This document shows, piece after piece, positions 21,357 through 30,378 of a stretch of 45,351 bases of DNA; the stretch's first letter is position 1, and the number at the start of each line of letters is the position of its first letter. Made by a program: the position numbers and the translations under genes. The DNA comes from Chthoniobacteraceae bacterium. Its GTDB lineage: Bacteria; Verrucomicrobiota; Verrucomicrobiia; Chthoniobacterales; Chthoniobacteraceae. Below the pieces are notes generated by a model, which was given only the letters and a program-made list of their open reading frames with translations, made no database searches and was not told where the DNA came from. Location: the NCBI GenBank assembly GCA_947476045.1, contig CANJNZ010000034.1, positions 1 through 45,351 of the forward strand, in the 5' to 3' direction.

Positions 21357-23129
21357 CTACGCCTCCGCCCACTCGACGGGGAGTTTGCGACCGGCCTGGC
21401 CGGCGGAAAAGTGGATGCGGCCCTGTGGGTCGGCTTCGAGGCGGCATTCGATGGCGGGGGCGGCGCCGTCTGCGGACGCCGTCACGCCTTTCACCACGAA
21501 GACTCCGAGCGGACGCGGCACGCTGCCCATCCCGGTCTGGCCCTGCTGGAAGCGGACGCGCGCTTCGGTGCCGCCGTTTTCCTTCGCGCGCCACGGAATT
21601 TTTCCGTGTGCGGGGAGTGGCTGGCGGGGTTGGAATATGATGCCTCCATCGCCGTCTTCGAGCGTGAGCAGGACGGGGCGCAGGAGTTGGCCGCTCGGGT
21701 GGATTTCGAGGGCGACGCCCGATTGCACGCGCATCCCGGTCCATGCTTCGATGGCGGATTCGGCGGCGGCTTTGAAGTCGTCCGCTGCGCCGCTGAGTTG
21801 CGCGCGGCGGAGTGCCTCGATGGCCTGCGAAGTTTTTCCGAGTTGGTGAAGCGACTGCGCGTAGTTCCAGTCGAGACGCTTGGTGTATGAGCCGCCGGTC
21901 ACCGCTGGCTGAATGGTCACTTCGAGCGCGCCAGCGTCGCCAGCGTCGCCGATCATCGCGCAATACTGGAGCAGCGTTTCCTCCGACTTCGGATTGCGCT
22001 CATGCGCCTGCTTTGCGAACTCCAGCGCCTGCGGCATGTCTCCCCGGTCGCGTGCCAGACTGCTCGCGAGCAGCAACGGCATCCACGCGCCGCGTTGCTC
22101 GGCAAATTCCGCGAGCTGCTTCTCCTTCGCCGCATCGGTCTCGCTGCCTTTCAGCTCAAATTTAATCCCGAGCGCGGGCTGGATGTTCGGGTCAATCTCC
22201 AGCGTTTTCGTCAGCGCCGCCATCTCTGCGTCCTTGTCCCCTGCTGCGTTACACGTCTGCGCGAGGTTGAAAAAACCAAACGGATCCTCCGGCTTCAGCT
22301 CCGTGTAGCGCGTGATGTTCTCGCGGCTCTCCACAAATTTCCCCAGCATCCGGTAGCCCGCGCCGAGCGCGATGAGCGTGCGCGGATCCTCCGGCTGGAG
22401 TTCGCGTGCTTTTTCCAAAGCCTCCACGCCCACGTCGGCGATGATCCCGTCGCGCAAAAGCGTCTCGCCGAATTGCACGAGCTGCTCCGGGTGTTTGCTG
22501 AGCGGTTCGATTTGCTGCTGCGCCATCTGCTTGAACTGCTCCACCGGCACCACCACGAGGCTCTTCGGGTCCTTCGGGTCGCGCTGGAGTTTCACCGCCG
22601 CCTTGAGCTGCACGAGCGATTCGAGCGCCACTTGATCGTCCGGGCTCGCCTGCACCGCGCGGATGAACGCCTGCACTGCCTGCTCGCGCTCGCCATTCTC
22701 CGCCAGCATCGTGCCGAGATTGTCCCAGATGAACGGAATCCCCGGCGCCTTCTCCGCCGCCGCCGCATAAAGCCGCACCGCCTCCGGGTCATTGCCGCCC
22801 TGCCGGTTCACGTAGGCCTGGTGAAAAAGCACATACGGCGAGCCGGAATGTTCCGCCTCGATTTTTGTCAGCAGCTCCGTCGCCCGCAAATACTCATGGT
22901 CCTCCAGCGCCTCCGTCATCGCGCCGAAATGCTCCGCCGCCGCCGCAAAGCCGCGCCACGGCCCTACGACACCCTCCTCCGCACAAGCCCGGCACCCGCG
23001 CACCAGCGCATCCATATTAAACTGCTGCGCATCCGGCTGGAGCGCATCCGCCGCCCAAGGCACCCGGTGCGGAAGCCCGAAAAAGTCCAGTTGCCATGCT
23101 TGCGATTCGATCCAGTTGTAAGTGCTCAT
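21357..23129 (-). CDS. TPR protein with C-terminal Hsp70 substrate-binding-like domain
   Basis: 590 aa, cytoplasmic (no signal peptide). Residues ~75-450 hold many tetratricopeptide units, e.g. P-F-I-W-D-N-L-G-T-M-L-A-E-N-G-E-R-E-Q-A and L-Q-P-E-D-P-R-T-L-I-A-L-G-A-G-Y. A C-x-x-C pair sits near residue 46. Residues ~478-585 match the beta part of the Hsp70/DnaK substrate-binding domain in order: a (L/I)-P-x-x-x-x-x-x-(F/W) turn, E-A-R-V-R-F-Q-Q-G-Q in place of V-L-Q-G-E, L-G-V-F-V-V-K-G-V, G-A-A-P-A-I-E-C-R-L, D-P-Q-G-R-I-H-F-S-A. No ATPase domain is present. Probable chaperone-like or scaffold protein; comparable TPR-Hsp70 pairs are known only loosely, so the role is inference. Confidence 0.75.
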   Translation of the reverse strand: MSTYNWIESQAWQLDFFGLPHRVPWAADALQPDAQQFNMDALVRGCRACAEEGVVGPWRGFAAAAEHFGAMTEALEDHEYLRATELLTKIEAEHSGSPYVLFHQAYVNRQGGNDPEAVRLYAAAAEKAPGIPFIWDNLGTMLAENGEREQAVQAFIRAVQASPDDQVALESLVQLKAAVKLQRDPKDPKSLVVVPVEQFKQMAQQQIEPLSKHPEQLVQFGETLLRDGIIADVGVEALEKARELQPEDPRTLIALGAGYRMLGKFVESRENITRYTELKPEDPFGFFNLAQTCNAAGDKDAEMAALTKTLEIDPNIQPALGIKFELKGSETDAAKEKQLAEFAEQRGAWMPLLLASSLARDRGDMPQALEFAKQAHERNPKSEETLLQYCAMIGDAGDAGALEVTIQPAVTGGSYTKRLDWNYAQSLHQLGKTSQAIEALRRAQLSGAADDFKAAAESAIEAWTGMRVQSGVALEIHPSGQLLRPVLLTLEDGDGGIIFQPRQPLPAHGKIPWRAKENGGTEARVRFQQGQTGMGSVPRPLGVFVVKGVTASADGAAPAIECRLEADPQGRIHFSAGQAGRKLPVEWAEA

Positions 23130-23307
23130 TGGTTTTAAAAAAGTCCCCGCCGCAGCGGGCCGCGCACACTAGGCGCGAGCCTCATCGCGACAAGCGGAAA
23201 CGTTCGCAAAAGCCCCAAAGTCCCACCGCATCCCCGTATGTAACACTCAAAGATCCCAATCCAATTCTAACTTTTTCCACGCTCCACCTTGACACCTTTC
23301 ATAGGGG

Positions 23308-23667
23308 TTAGTCCGCATGGTCTCCTTTGCGGTTTTGGGTGAATGACATGACGGAAGAAAAGATAAACACCAAGAGCACGGCGCACCAGATCAACCAGAA
23401 TGTCACGGTCCGATCAATCGCGTGCTGAGCCATCGGCGTAGCAAGCCAAAGCAACAGGAAGATGACCGAGAATACGCCCACAAGATAGCGACACCAGCGC
23501 ACGCCGCAGAAGAAAAGAATGGCGGGTGCGAGCGCCACGGCCGCGAGAATGAGGTGCTCCGTAAAGTCTTCAGAACCACCGCGAATCAAGCTGAGAGCGA
23601 GGCGAAAGAGAAACGGGAGCGCATAAGCACCAATCGCGATCCGTCGAAGACGCTCGTATGTTTTCAT
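23308..23667 (-). CDS. Small polytopic membrane protein
   Basis: 119 aa with four hydrophobic segments: ~10-27, ~38-60 (H-L-I-L-A-A-V-A-L-A-P-A-I-L-F-F), ~62-80 (Y-L-V-G-V-F-S-V-I-F-L-L-L-W-L-A) and ~88-108 (V-T-F-W-L-I-W-C-A-V-L-L-V-F-I-F). A short basic C-terminal tail follows. I recognise no family. It stands alone between two unrelated transcription units, on the minus strand. Start ATG 23667 chosen as the first Met, followed by a basic stretch (K-T-Y-E-R-L-R-R) suited to a cytoplasmic N-terminus. Confidence 0.6.
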   Translation of the reverse strand: MKTYERLRRIAIGAYALPFLFRLALSLIRGGSEDFTEHLILAAVALAPAILFFCGVRWCRYLVGVFSVIFLLLWLATPMAQHAIDRTVTFWLIWCAVLLVFIFSSVMSFTQNRKGDHAD

Positions 23668-23883
23668 GCGCGCAATGCGGCCTAACTAGTGGATCACAAA
23701 CAGAAGTGTTGTGTTGGTGAAGGCCTTTATGGGTGTCGGTTCTGTAGGAACATTACGGGGTGGGAAGTGCATGGGCGTGGGTTTTTGCGCAATTGGCGGG
23801 AGCGGGCAATGTAATAGTAGTCTATCGAAGCTGGCGGCTTTGCCGTTGCCCAATCTGCCAAGCGCGTGTTTCTTCGCGGGCCG

Positions 23884-26800
23884 ATGAAAGCTCTATCGTT
23901 CCTCGCATTTTGCACCACTGCGCTCGCGCCGCTGTTTGCGGATGAATCACTCGATGCGGGGCTGATGCGGATGCCTGCGGTTTCCGGGAAGCACATCGCG
24001 TTTGCCTACGCGGGCGACATCTGGCTCGCGCCGAAGGACGGGGGGACGGCGTTGCGGCTGAGTTCGCCGCGCGGCGAGGAAAGCTGGCCGCGTTTTTCAC
24101 CGGATGGCCGCGAGATTGCGTTCACGGGAAACTACGAGGGTAATGAGGACATTTACGTGATGCCCGTCTCCGGCGGCGAGCCACGGCGCGTGACTTTTCA
24201 CGGCGCGTCGGACCGCATGGTGGGCTGGTGGCCGGACGGGAAGAGCATCGTCTTCGCATCGAAGCGGGAGAGTTTCACCGAGCGGGTCGGGCAGTTTTTT
24301 AAAATCAACACGCAGGGCGGTGTGGCGGAGCGGCTGGCGATTCCCTACGGCGAGTTCGGCGCGATTTCGCCGGACGGCAGAACGTTTGCCTACGTGATGA
24401 CGAACACCGACGGCGCATCGTGGAAACGCTATCGCGGCGGACTCGCGCCGGATGTGTGGCTCTTTCACCTCGACACGGGCGCGGCGGAAAATGTGACGAA
24501 CAACGATGCGTGCGATTCGCAGCCGATGTGGGCGGGTGACACGAAGCTCTATTTCCTGAGCGACCGAGACGAGCGGAAGCGCGCGAACCTCTGGTGCTAC
24601 GACACCGCTGCGAAATCGCTGCGGCAGGTGACGCATTTCACCGAATACGATGTGCGCAACCCGAGCATCGGGCCGAAGGAAATCGTGTTTGAAAACGGGG
24701 GCCGCCTCGTGCTGCTCGACCTGGCGACGGAGCAGACGCGCGAGGTGAAGGTGGACGTAATCACGGACAAGGCGACGTTGCGTCCGCGTGTGGAAAATGC
24801 GGGCGGCTTGATCAAGAACGGCGCGATTTCGCCGAGCGGGAAGCGGGTGATCTTCGAGGCGCGCAGCGACATTTTTTCCGTGCCCGCCGAGAACGGCATC
24901 GTGCGCAATCTCACCGAAACACCCGGCATCGCCGAGCGCTATCCCGCGTGGTCGCCCGATGGAAAATGGATCGCGTATTTTTCAGACCGCAGCGGCGAGT
25001 ATGAACTGACGCTCCGTCCCGCCGACGGCAAGGGCGAGGAGAAGCAGGTCACGACGCTCGGCCCCGGCTGGCGCTACCAGCCGCATTGGTCGCCGGACAG
25101 CCGCAAGCTCGTGTTCATAGACAGCGCGATGAAAATCTGGCTGCACGATCTCGACACGCAGCAGACGGAGCAAATTGACAAACAACTGTGGATGTATCAC
25201 GGCCAGCTCGATGCTTTCAAAGTGAACTGGAGCAGCGACAGCCGCTGGCTCGCCTACGCAGGCGACACGGACAGCCAGCTCAACGCCATCGTGATTTACG
25301 ATGTGAAGGCGCGCAAAAGGCATCAGGTGACGAGCGCGTATTACGATGACGACGAGCCGGTGTTCGACCCGGCGGGGAACTATCTTTTTTACCGCAGCAA
25401 ACGGAATTTCAACGCGCTCTACAGCGACTTCGACAACACGTGGGCCTACGTGAACAGCCACGCGCTCGTCTGCGTGCCGCTGCGCAAGGACATCGCGTCG
25501 CCGCTCGCGCCGAGGAATGACGAGGAGCCGTTCAAAAAGGACGAGCCGAAGAAGGAGGAAAAGAAGGACGACAAACCGAAGTCGAACGAGCCGGAGAAAA
25601 AACCGGAGGACTCGAAGAAGGGCGACAAGCCAGCCGAGGCGTCCATCAAACCCGCCGAGCCGAAGCCCGCCGACAAAAAGCCGGAGGATAAAAAAGGCGA
25701 CGCCGACAAACCCGCCGACGTTCCGCATCCGAAGGAAGTGAAGATCGATCTCGACGGCTTCGAGGGGCGCGCCGTCGTCCTGCCCGTGGGCAGCGGGCGG
25801 CTGGATCAAATCAGCGCCCTGCCCGGCAAGGTCGTCTTCCGCTGGCCGCCGCGCACCGGCGCATCCGGCGGCAACGCACCGCTCAGCTACTACGACATCG
25901 AAGCGCGCGCCGAAAAGGCGATGCTCGACAGTGCGGGCAGCTACGAGATTTCCGCCGATGGAAAAAAGATGCTCGTCGCACGCGGCGACCAGTGGTTCGT
26001 CGCCAACGCCGCCGAGGGCGCGAAGACGGACAAGGCGCTGAGCACTTCGCTCGAACTCACCGTGGACCCGGTTGTCGAGTGGCGGCAGATGTTCAACGAC
26101 GCATGGCGCATCGAGCGCGATTTTTTCTACGACCCGCATCTCCACATCGTCGCATGGCAGCAGATGCGCGAACGCTACGGCAAAATGCTCGCCGGTTGCG
26201 CCACACGCCACGACGTGAACTACATTCTCGGAGAATTGCTCGGAGAACTAAACAGCTCGCACACTTACCGCAGCGGCGGCGAACTCGAACAGGGCGCGCA
26301 CCGCAGCGTCGGCTACCTCGGTTGCAACTTCGCACTGGAGCAGGGAGCATTTCGCATCAAGCACATCCTCGATGTCGCGCCGTGGGACACGAACGTGCGC
26401 GCCCCGCTCCGCACACCCGGCCTCGCCGTGAAGGAAGGCGAATGGCTGCTCGCCGTGAACGGCCGCAAGCTCGACCCCGCACAGGAACCCTACGCCGCAT
26501 TCCAGGGCCTCGCCGACAAGGCGGTGATGCTCACTTTGAACGACAAGCCCACGCTCGAAGGTGCGCGCGAAATCCTCGTGCAAACCATCGGCAGCGAGAG
26601 CGCGCTCCGTCACAGCGCGTGGATCGAAAACAACCGCCGCATCGTGGACGAAGCCACGCAGGGCCGCGCGGGCTACATTTACGTCCGCAGCACGGCGATT
26701 GACGGGCAGACGGAACTTTACCGCCAGTGGCGTGCGCAAACGCACAAGGACGCGCTCGTCATTGACGAACGCTGGAACAGCGGCGGCCAGATTCCAGACC

Positions 26801-27267
26801 GTTTCATCGAGTTGCTCAACCGCCCCGTCACGAATCATTGGGGCGTGCGCGACGGCAGGGATTGGACGACGCCATTCGTCCCCACCACGCAGGCAAAAGT
26901 GATGCTCGCCAACCGCTGGAGCGGCTCCGGCGGCGATTGTTTTCCGTGGCTCTTCCAGCAGAAAAAACTCGGCCCCGTCATCGGCACGCGCACATGGGGC
27001 GGACTCATCGGCATGACCGGATGCCCCAAACTCGTGGACGGCGGCAGCGTCACCGTCCCCACATTCAGCATCTACGACAACTCCGGCAAATGGATCATCG
27101 AAGGCCGCGGCGTTGAACCCGACATCGCCGTGATGGACGATCCCGCCGTGCTTGCCAAAGGCACCGACCCGCAACTCCAACGCGCCATCGCCGAAATCAA
27201 AACCATGCTGGAGAAAAATCCGTCCGTCCGTCCGCCCAAACCCAACTACACCGACCGGACGCGCTGA
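23884..27267 (+). CDS. Tricorn-type S41 peptidase, exported
   Basis: 1127 aa from ATG 23884, where a signal peptide (MKALSFLAFCTTALAPLFA) begins; the upstream ATG at 23866 would spoil it. Residues ~30-540 are WD40/TolB-like propeller repeats (F-S-P-D-G-R-E-I-A-F-T-G and similar), the two tricorn propellers. A 70-residue Lys/Glu/Pro-rich linker follows (~550-620). The C-terminal half carries the tricorn PDZ and S41 core: N-S-S792-H793-T equals the Ser-His pair, V-I-D-E-R-W-N-S-G-G, the nucleophile segment W-S-G-S-G-G-D (1012-1018) and E1078 in G-R-G-V-E-P-D. All catalytic elements look intact. Probable large periplasmic peptide-degrading protease. Ends in TGA, convergent with the metallopeptidase gene. 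Confidence 0.92.
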   Translation: MKALSFLAFCTTALAPLFADESLDAGLMRMPAVSGKHIAFAYAGDIWLAPKDGGTALRLSSPRGEESWPRFSPDGREIAFTGNYEGNEDIYVMPVSGGEPRRVTFHGASDRMVGWWPDGKSIVFASKRESFTERVGQFFKINTQGGVAERLAIPYGEFGAISPDGRTFAYVMTNTDGASWKRYRGGLAPDVWLFHLDTGAAENVTNNDACDSQPMWAGDTKLYFLSDRDERKRANLWCYDTAAKSLRQVTHFTEYDVRNPSIGPKEIVFENGGRLVLLDLATEQTREVKVDVITDKATLRPRVENAGGLIKNGAISPSGKRVIFEARSDIFSVPAENGIVRNLTETPGIAERYPAWSPDGKWIAYFSDRSGEYELTLRPADGKGEEKQVTTLGPGWRYQPHWSPDSRKLVFIDSAMKIWLHDLDTQQTEQIDKQLWMYHGQLDAFKVNWSSDSRWLAYAGDTDSQLNAIVIYDVKARKRHQVTSAYYDDDEPVFDPAGNYLFYRSKRNFNALYSDFDNTWAYVNSHALVCVPLRKDIASPLAPRNDEEPFKKDEPKKEEKKDDKPKSNEPEKKPEDSKKGDKPAEASIKPAEPKPADKKPEDKKGDADKPADVPHPKEVKIDLDGFEGRAVVLPVGSGRLDQISALPGKVVFRWPPRTGASGGNAPLSYYDIEARAEKAMLDSAGSYEISADGKKMLVARGDQWFVANAAEGAKTDKALSTSLELTVDPVVEWRQMFNDAWRIERDFFYDPHLHIVAWQQMRERYGKMLAGCATRHDVNYILGELLGELNSSHTYRSGGELEQGAHRSVGYLGCNFALEQGAFRIKHILDVAPWDTNVRAPLRTPGLAVKEGEWLLAVNGRKLDPAQEPYAAFQGLADKAVMLTLNDKPTLEGAREILVQTIGSESALRHSAWIENNRRIVDEATQGRAGYIYVRSTAIDGQTELYRQWRAQTHKDALVIDERWNSGGQIPDRFIELLNRPVTNHWGVRDGRDWTTPFVPTTQAKVMLANRWSGSGGDCFPWLFQQKKLGPVIGTRTWGGLIGMTGCPKLVDGGSVTVPTFSIYDNSGKWIIEGRGVEPDIAVMDDPAVLAKGTDPQLQRAIAEIKTMLEKNPSVRPPKPNYTDRTR

Positions 27268-27315
27268 CGTAGAGCACCTGAAAATGCGCCCCAGTTTTTT
27301 GCAAGATGCGACGGC

Positions 27316-28617
27316 TCAAAGAGTGATGCCGAGCTTCTTGTAAGCAGTGCGGATTTCTTTCAGCAATTGATCCACCGTCCTTCCGTCCAGAAGGATATTC
27401 AGCGTTTTTGTCTGAAATGCTTTCTGCGCTTCGGGTGTGTCGATGTCAGCAGGTTTGGCCGGATGCTTAAGGGTGCTTGGCCATGAATAACGACCATCTC
27501 CCAGGTCCTTCACCGCGGGATTTTTCCGGAATTCCTCCACGGCACTCCGATACTTTTCCATCGCGTATTTCACTTCACCGACTTCGCGGAAGTAGTGGAT
27601 GAAACGCTGCCCGTCGCCCTTCCCGTCCATGTGCATGAAGTAATAAACAAGCAGGTAGGACGTGAAGTAGGCGCGGCGCGAGGTCATGGGATCCGCAGCG
27701 AGCGTCGCTCCCCATTCCTCGTTGGAAATCGTGAATAGTTTCTCCAGCGGAAACGGCGTGGGCACGCCTCCGACAACGCGCCTTTTCAGAAAATCCAGAT
27801 AATCCTTGAGTCCCGTCTTCGCGCTCGAGACGCGAAATTTTCCAGTCTTGAGCGGCAGGTTGCTCGTGTATTCGGCGGTGCCTTCCACGATCCATTGAGG
27901 AAGCGCATTCAGCCAGAAGTGCATCATCTGGTGGGTGAGTTCGTGGACGAGCGTGCCCGCATCGAAGTCGTCGTCTTTCGTGAAGGATTTTCCGCTTTCC
28001 TTGATGCCGATGCTTTCAAACGGAACGTAAAAACACTCGGTGTCCGAACGGTAAACACCGCTGCTGTTGGGTGGCCCTCCCGCCGCTGCATACGCGGCCT
28101 TGTCCTTGAGCAGTTTCGCCTTGAAGTGCGTGCCCGACGGCGGACGCGGCGCAACATTCCACGGCAGCGCTTTCAACAACTCATAGGTCGCTTCAAAGTT
28201 TCGCGCAATCTCGCGGAGCAGCGATTGCGTAAATTTTCCCTGCGACTCGAATTCGAAATTCGTTGTGCGATAAACAAACTTCCCGCCCGCCGCATCCTCG
28301 CTGACGATCTCCGTTTTGATCGCCGATGTCTCCACGCCCACGACATCCGGCATGGTGAATTTGATGGGCTGCTTTTTCATCCACTCGGCGAGATACGACT
28401 GATCCTCCGCACTCAGTTGCTCCGTAGTCGCAGGCACTCGCTGGCCGTTGGGCATTTTGAAAATGGCGGTCTTGCCGTCGAAAGAAATCAACGTCGCTGT
28501 AAACGGCGCACCAGCGGCCGACTTCCATGCGCGGGGCGGATCCACCACCGGCAACTGCGCGAAAGCAGATGTGCTATAACTCGCAAGGATCAATGCTGGA
28601 ACAAGGGCGCGCCACAT
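27316..28617 (-). CDS. Exported SHD1-domain metallopeptidase-like protein
   Basis: 433 aa with a signal peptide (residues 1-20, ending A-F-A). Residues ~28-80 form an SHD1 domain as in many planctomycete/verrucomicrobial proteins: R-A-W-K-S-A...F-T-A-T-L-I-S-F-D-G-K-T-A-I-F-K-M-P-N-G-Q-R-V-P, then L-S-A-E-D-Q-S-Y-L. The C-terminal part is gluzincin-like: L-V-H-E-L-T-H (HExxH zinc site) followed 20 residues on by W-I-V-E-G-T-A-E-Y, giving the third zinc ligand Glu. This resembles DUF1570-type peptidases. Substrate unknown. Convergent with the tricorn gene and divergent from the peptidoglycan-binding gene. Confidence 0.8.
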   Translation of the reverse strand: MWRALVPALILASYSTSAFAQLPVVDPPRAWKSAAGAPFTATLISFDGKTAIFKMPNGQRVPATTEQLSAEDQSYLAEWMKKQPIKFTMPDVVGVETSAIKTEIVSEDAAGGKFVYRTTNFEFESQGKFTQSLLREIARNFEATYELLKALPWNVAPRPPSGTHFKAKLLKDKAAYAAAGGPPNSSGVYRSDTECFYVPFESIGIKESGKSFTKDDDFDAGTLVHELTHQMMHFWLNALPQWIVEGTAEYTSNLPLKTGKFRVSSAKTGLKDYLDFLKRRVVGGVPTPFPLEKLFTISNEEWGATLAADPMTSRRAYFTSYLLVYYFMHMDGKGDGQRFIHYFREVGEVKYAMEKYRSAVEEFRKNPAVKDLGDGRYSWPSTLKHPAKPADIDTPEAQKAFQTKTLNILLDGRTVDQLLKEIRTAYKKLGITL

Positions 28618-28816
28618 GGCCTGCTACGTATTCAAGAGCCCTGCATGCAGCAAGCGCTTCCTCGGCAGAAACACCACAGGGACGCGATGTGATTCTTAAT
28701 GGAGGGATGCGTGCATCCCGGTTTTTTCAGCTCTTCCTAAAAGAAGTGAGTGGACGAAACACTGACATCGCGTGAATAGAGAAGGAACAACCTGCGTCGA
28801 AGTTGCACTCATCAGC

Positions 28817-29590
28817 ATGAAACTCCGCCTCTCTCTCCTCGCCATCGCCATGTTCGCAACCGCGAATGCCGATGACCGCATCCGTGATGCACAGGCCGAA
28901 TTGAAGAGTCAGGGATTTTTCTACGGGGAGGTGGACGGGAAGGATGGAGCCGAGAGTTCTGCCGCGATTCGTCGCTTTCAAATCCGCAACGGCCTGCAAG
29001 TCACCGGCAAACTCAACGACGAAACGCTCGCCGCGCTCGGTCTGGGAAACAATACCGAAAGCAAGCCGGAGCCTGTGCCACAAAAGCCGCAGCCCACACA
29101 GGTGAATCCACCGCAGGCCGGCGATCCCACGCCAGCGAAAGTCCCGCGGGCCTCACCCGTTCCCAACGTGGAGGTTCCACGCCCCAGACCGCAACTTCCC
29201 CCCGACGACCCCGGCATCGTGCCTCCCCCGCGTCCGCTGCCTCCTGCCACCAATGACGAATTTAGCGCCCTATTTCGTGGCACTCCCTACTCTACGGCAC
29301 CGCGCGAAGTGCAACTCGATGTTTTGCGCAAAGTGCAAAACCAACTCGGCCGTCGCGGCTTTTACAAAGCGCCACCGGATGGACTGCCCGGCCCCGCAAC
29401 AAGCGAGGCCATCTCGCTTTACCAAATCCAACGCCGACTCCCCCGCACAGGCCTCCTCGATCTCCAGACACTCAGCACGCTCGGCCTGCTCCCCGGTCGC
29501 AGCCCGGATGCGCCGCCGCTCAAGCCGTTCTACGATCCTGCGCGCCGGCGCGACCGTAGCGTAGACTACGATTCGATGCGCCGACTGTAG
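28817..29590 (+). CDS. Exported protein with two peptidoglycan-binding domains
   Basis: 257 aa from ATG 28817, which gives a clean signal peptide (M-K-L-R-L-S-L-L-A-I-A-M-F-A-T-A-N-A); the longer open frame has no such feature. A first peptidoglycan-binding-1 domain lies at ~20-75 (A-Q-A-E-L-K-S-Q-G-F-F-Y-G-E-V-D-G...A-A-I-R-R-F-Q...L-A-A-L-G). A proline-rich linker of about 75 residues with no charge bias follows. A second PG-binding-1 domain at ~165-220 has V-Q-N-Q-L-G-R-R-G-F-Y...A-I-S-L-Y-Q...L-S-T-L-G-L. No catalytic domain is visible. Likely a cell-wall-anchored spacer or adaptor. Stop lies 8 nt from the convergent DUF3108 stop. Confidence 0.85.
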   Translation: MKLRLSLLAIAMFATANADDRIRDAQAELKSQGFFYGEVDGKDGAESSAAIRRFQIRNGLQVTGKLNDETLAALGLGNNTESKPEPVPQKPQPTQVNPPQAGDPTPAKVPRASPVPNVEVPRPRPQLPPDDPGIVPPPRPLPPATNDEFSALFRGTPYSTAPREVQLDVLRKVQNQLGRRGFYKAPPDGLPGPATSEAISLYQIQRRLPRTGLLDLQTLSTLGLLPGRSPDAPPLKPFYDPARRRDRSVDYDSMRRL

Positions 29591-29598
29591 CCCGCGAG

Positions 29599-30378
29599 CT
29601 ACTTGGTAAATTCCACGCTCTTCATCTCTGCCCAGACGCGGCCCAGAAAAATTTCGCCCTCTGCGCGCAGCAGCATTCTGTCTTTGTCGTCGGAGACCCA
29701 CACTGTCAGTTTCTTCAGCCGCTTGCTCGGCGTGAGTGTGTGATTTTTCTCCACACTGCTCAGCTTCACGTCGCAGCGGATTGTGTCCCACTCGCGCCCC
29801 GCCACACACAATTTCTCGCGTCCGGATACTTTCACCTCCATGTGGTTGCCCGAGTTCCCCGCGCACACGCAGAGCCGCGCGCTGTCGCCCGTGCGCAGCC
29901 GCAGACTGTGGAAAAAGAGGAGCGCGCTTTGCGGGTCGTGCGCTCTCGGTAGAAGCACCTGTTTTGGCTTCGGCGGCTTCGGATCCGGCGGTGACACTTT
30001 TTTGAGACACGTGACGCCTTTGCGGGTGAAGTCGAGTTTCGTGGTGACGCACTTCTTTCCGTAGTCCTCCACCATCACGAGTTGGATCGGAGAAAGAGAC
30101 GACGTGCATGTGGAAACGACCGTCCCGTCCATGCCGTAAAGCACGCGTGCAAGCCCGACGCTCCCGCCTTTCACCTCCAGTTTGCACACACCGGATTTCG
30201 CGCTGGAAAACTTCACCTGCGCCTCAGCCGCCTTCACTCCGCTCCATCCGATTTCGTAGTTCGCAGTTTGCGCCGGGGGCTTCGGAAACTTTCCACGTCT
30301 CACGCTCAACTCATCGCGCCAGTCGGCTCTCAGCGGGCCGGTGAATGCAAAAAGCACGAGCAGCGTGAACCATTTCAT
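29599..30378 (-). CDS. DUF3108 protein, last gene of the Bat operon
   Basis: 259 aa from ATG 30378, which overlaps the previous stop in an ATGA and begins a signal peptide (M-K-W-F-T-L-L-V-L-F-A-F-T-G-P-L-R-A). The body shows the DUF3108 pattern: an opening strand Y-E-I-G-W-S-G-V-K-A-A-E-A, K-L-D-F-T-R-K-G-V-T-C, D-P-Q-S-A-L-L-F-F-H-S-L-R, and a closing strand T-V-W-V-S-D-D-K-D-R-M-L-L-R-A-E-G-E-I. These beta-rich periplasmic proteins have no established activity. Translational coupling ties it to the TPR-SH3 gene and the Bat system, which is not its usual neighbourhood as far as I know. Confidence 0.8.
   Translation of the reverse strand: MKWFTLLVLFAFTGPLRADWRDELSVRRGKFPKPPAQTANYEIGWSGVKAAEAQVKFSSAKSGVCKLEVKGGSVGLARVLYGMDGTVVSTCTSSLSPIQLVMVEDYGKKCVTTKLDFTRKGVTCLKKVSPPDPKPPKPKQVLLPRAHDPQSALLFFHSLRLRTGDSARLCVCAGNSGNHMEVKVSGREKLCVAGREWDTIRCDVKLSSVEKNHTLTPSKRLKKLTVWVSDDKDRMLLRAEGEIFLGRVWAEMKSVEFTK

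Noticed and set aside
23281-23320. TTGACA box at 23289 as a promoter
   Set aside because: No -10 element at the right distance and no plus-strand gene follows directly.
24982-27180. Long minus-strand frames opposite the tricorn gene (409 and 310 codons)
   Set aside because: Antisense shadows; the plus-strand product has complete catalytic motifs.
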